NCBI GenBank assembly: GCA_964351595.1
Contig: CAYGOT010000016.1
Span: 1-64,000 of the forward strand
Direction: 5' to 3'
DNA length: 64,000 bases
Source of the DNA: UBA6059 sp964351595
Lineage (GTDB): Bacteria > Bacteroidota > Bacteroidia > Cytophagales > Cyclobacteriaceae
In this document: piece after piece, positions 62,781 to 64,000 of the stretch
Layout of the letters: each line of letters begins with the position of its first letter
How positions within the stretch are numbered: the first letter of the stretch is position 1
Position numbers and translations under genes: made by a program
Notes under the pieces: generated by a model
Databases searched by the model: none
Seen by the model: the letters and a program-made list of their open reading frames with translations, nothing else
Told to the model about the DNA's origin: nothing

Positions 62781-63014
62781 ATGAACATGAATGTCAAGGA
62801 AAGAATAAAGGAGAGGGTCAATGACATCAACGATCCAAGGCTTTTAGATGAACTTCTAAAAGCAGTTGAACTGGAACATGAAATCGAACATTTAGACCAA
62901 ATAACAGACCTTGAGAAGAGAGCAATAGACGAAGGAATTTCTGATGCTGAATTAGGTAAACTCCATTCCAACTCGGAAGCAAGCCAACTGGTTAAAGAAT
63001 GGCAACAAAAATAA
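62781..63014 (+). CDS. Probable antitoxin of a ParE-type pair
   Basis: This 77-residue acidic protein (helical, MNVKERIKERVNDINDPRLLDELLKAVELEHEIEHLDQITDLEKRAI) has the size and composition of small antitoxins, with a C-terminal tail (SEASQLVKEWQQK) that could wrap a toxin. It overlaps the toxin gene by 16 bases. It has no clear ribbon-helix-helix, so the DNA-binding part is uncertain. Confidence 0.7.
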   Translation: MNMNVKERIKERVNDINDPRLLDELLKAVELEHEIEHLDQITDLEKRAIDEGISDAELGKLHSNSEASQLVKEWQQK

Positions 63015-63292
63015 GATGGACAACAAAATCCATTATTGATCGAACGAAGATTTACAAGTACTGGCTTGAACGTAATCAATCAGAAGCTTATCCTGAGAAA
63101 CTTGAACAACTCTTCGAGAAATCGGCTGAACTCATTTCCAATTTTCCGAACATTGGCACACGAACTGACTATAGAAATGTGTACTCCAAGGTCGTCAGAG
63201 ATTACAAACTTTTCTATCGAATAGAGACTGATGAAATCCAAATTCTCAGAGTTTGGGATTCTCGTCAACATCCCGACTCATCAGAATCGTGA
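62999..63292 (+). CDS. ParE/RelE-family toxin
   Basis: This 97-residue protein has the RelE/ParE pattern: RWTTKSIIDRTKIYKYWLERNQSEAYPEKLEQLFEKSAELISNFPNIGTRTD, then YSKVVRDYKLFYRIETDEIQILRVWDSRQHPD. The conserved C-terminal strand IQILRVWDSRQHP is characteristic. Members inhibit gyrase (ParE) or cleave mRNA on ribosomes (RelE); the ending favours the ParE-like group. It forms a pair with the small gene upstream. Confidence 0.88.
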   Translation: MATKIRWTTKSIIDRTKIYKYWLERNQSEAYPEKLEQLFEKSAELISNFPNIGTRTDYRNVYSKVVRDYKLFYRIETDEIQILRVWDSRQHPDSSES

Positions 63293-63384
63293 AAACAAAA
63301 ATCTAACATTCGCTAACCACGTTACGGGTTATCCTGAGTTTGTAACACGGATGTCATCTCAGGATGCTATATTATCAACTAACG

Positions 63385-63420
63385 AAAAAGCTCCTCACCA
63401 TTGCTGATAAGGAGCTTTTC
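63385..63420. terminator. Bidirectional intrinsic terminator
   Basis: AAAAGCTCCT (63386-63395) faces AGGAGCTTTT (63410-63419) with a 14-base loop. It lies between the toxin gene and the convergent katG gene. Confidence 0.8.
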
Positions 63421-63441
63421 AATAAATGAGTATGTCAAGAC

Positions 63442-64000
63442 TTATTTCAAGTCGAAGCGGTCAAGGTTCATCACCTTGTCCCAAGCAGCGACAAAGTCTT
63501 TCACGAACTTATCTTCTCCGTCTGCACAAGCGTAGACTTCCGCAACCGCACGCAGCTCAGTGTTGGATCCGAAGATCAGGTCTACACGAGTACCTGTCCA
63601 CTTCACATCACCTGTCTTGCGGTCACGGCCTTCGAATACAGTCTGGCTGTCGTTAGCCGCAGACCATGTCGTACCAAAGTCAAGTAGACTTGTGAAGAAG
63701 TCGTTGGTCAGCTGACCGGGACGATCGGTGAAGACACCATGCTTAGACGCATCATAGTTAGCATCTAGTGCACGCATACCTCCGACTAATGCCGTCATCT
63801 CAGGAGTAGTAAGCTGCATCAACTGTGCTTTGTCCACGAGCATCTTTTCAGCTGGTACTTCATGTCCACCCTTCTGATAGTTTCTAAAGCCATCTGCAAG
63901 TGGCTCTAGTGCTGCGAAAGACTCCACATCTGTCTGCTCAGCAGAAGCATCAGCACGACCGGGGGTAAACGGTACAGTCACATCATGTCCGGCTGCCTTG
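63442..64000 (-). CDS. katG: Catalase-peroxidase KatG, 3' part, cut by the window edge
   Basis: The frame stays open through position 64000 (the residues before the first GTG, KAAGHD, still read as KatG), so the gene extends upstream beyond the window. The 186 or so residues present are the C-terminal domain: TVPFTPGRADASAEQTDVESFAALEPLADGFRNY, LLVDKAQLMQLTTPEMTALVGGMRAL and the closing NTELRAVAEVYACADGEDKFVKDFVAAWDKVMNLDRFDL. KatG is a heme enzyme that removes hydrogen peroxide and acts as a peroxidase. Active-site residues are in the missing N-terminal half. A terminator follows. Confidence 0.96.
   Translation of the reverse strand, partial: KAAGHDVTVPFTPGRADASAEQTDVESFAALEPLADGFRNYQKGGHEVPAEKMLVDKAQLMQLTTPEMTALVGGMRALDANYDASKHGVFTDRPGQLTNDFFTSLLDFGTTWSAANDSQTVFEGRDRKTGDVKWTGTRVDLIFGSNTELRAVAEVYACADGEDKFVKDFVAAWDKVMNLDRFDLK

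Noticed and set aside
63442..64000. katG as a truncated pseudogene
   Set aside because: The frame is open to the window edge, so the shortness is due to the window, not to a mutation.
1..64000. CRISPR arrays, tRNA and rRNA genes
   Set aside because: I looked for evenly spaced direct repeats and for tRNA and rRNA signatures and saw none; a covariance search would be needed to exclude them formally.

Overview
The window looks like a chromosomal segment of a marine or environmental member of the Bacteroidota, probably Cytophagales-like. The basis is its gene families: porin-like beta-barrels, DUF6249, DUF4260, FtsX permeases with a prefix domain and a PadR regulator, a class II quinone-type PyrD, and an FtsK with a LolA-like gene beside it. 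Shine-Dalgarno sequences are weak. I saw no rRNA or tRNA gene, CRISPR array, prophage or complete insertion sequence.

Layout. 1-908 is a glycosyltransferase cut by the left edge, then an AsmA-like protein and an exported protein with two winged-helix-like segments (1295-4230). 4536-12060 is a TetR regulator followed by a run of exported proteins: two beta-barrels, an internally deleted transporter-like remnant, a metallo-beta-lactamase-fold protein of the alkylsulfatase family that has lost most metal ligands, and tandem DUF1254/DUF1214 lipoproteins. 12417-16150 (minus strand) is an ABM monooxygenase, two tandem TetR regulators and a secreted copper amine oxidase. 16327-25545 holds a retropepsin-like protease, DUF4260, a PadR/FtsX-permease pair, small membrane proteins, an ECF sigma/anti-sigma pair and a serine hydrolase.

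25560-37200 is an accessory stretch. AT-rich gene groups sit between conserved hairpins (cores pairing ATATCACGCAC with GTGCGTGATAT) and attC-like folded elements: a P-loop protein plus a GNAT acetyltransferase, a sulfatase, a three-gene hipB-hipS-hipT toxin-antitoxin locus with four evenly spaced operator-like palindromes, an alpha/beta hydrolase, a YdeI-like protein, a Na/Pi cotransporter, and a beta-propeller/TPR-like gene broken by one in-frame stop. The same boundary signature returns at 58818-60775 around DUF2971, P-loop and HEPN-like genes. I read these as integron-like cassettes without a local integrase; this is an inference.

37260-46673 holds a DbpA-like RNA helicase, a Crp/Fnr regulator and an efflux operon (channel, HlyD, DUF2955, TolC, AI-2E). 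46793-58484 is mostly core chromosome: M1 peptidase, LolA-like, FtsK, PyrD, XerD, AroQ, class V aminotransferase, MarC, RNase HI and a beta-barrel. 60785-64000 has an HxlR/DoxX/DODA-dioxygenase cluster, a group II intron RNA remnant, a ParE-type toxin-antitoxin pair and the 3' part of katG, cut by the right edge.

The most interesting items are the cassette-boundary family, including a collapsed junction at 59579-59602; the HipBST-like locus with its 39/40/39-bp operator array; the P-loop/HEPN-like couple; and the zinc-ligand-depleted alkylsulfatase homologue in its conserved-looking operon.
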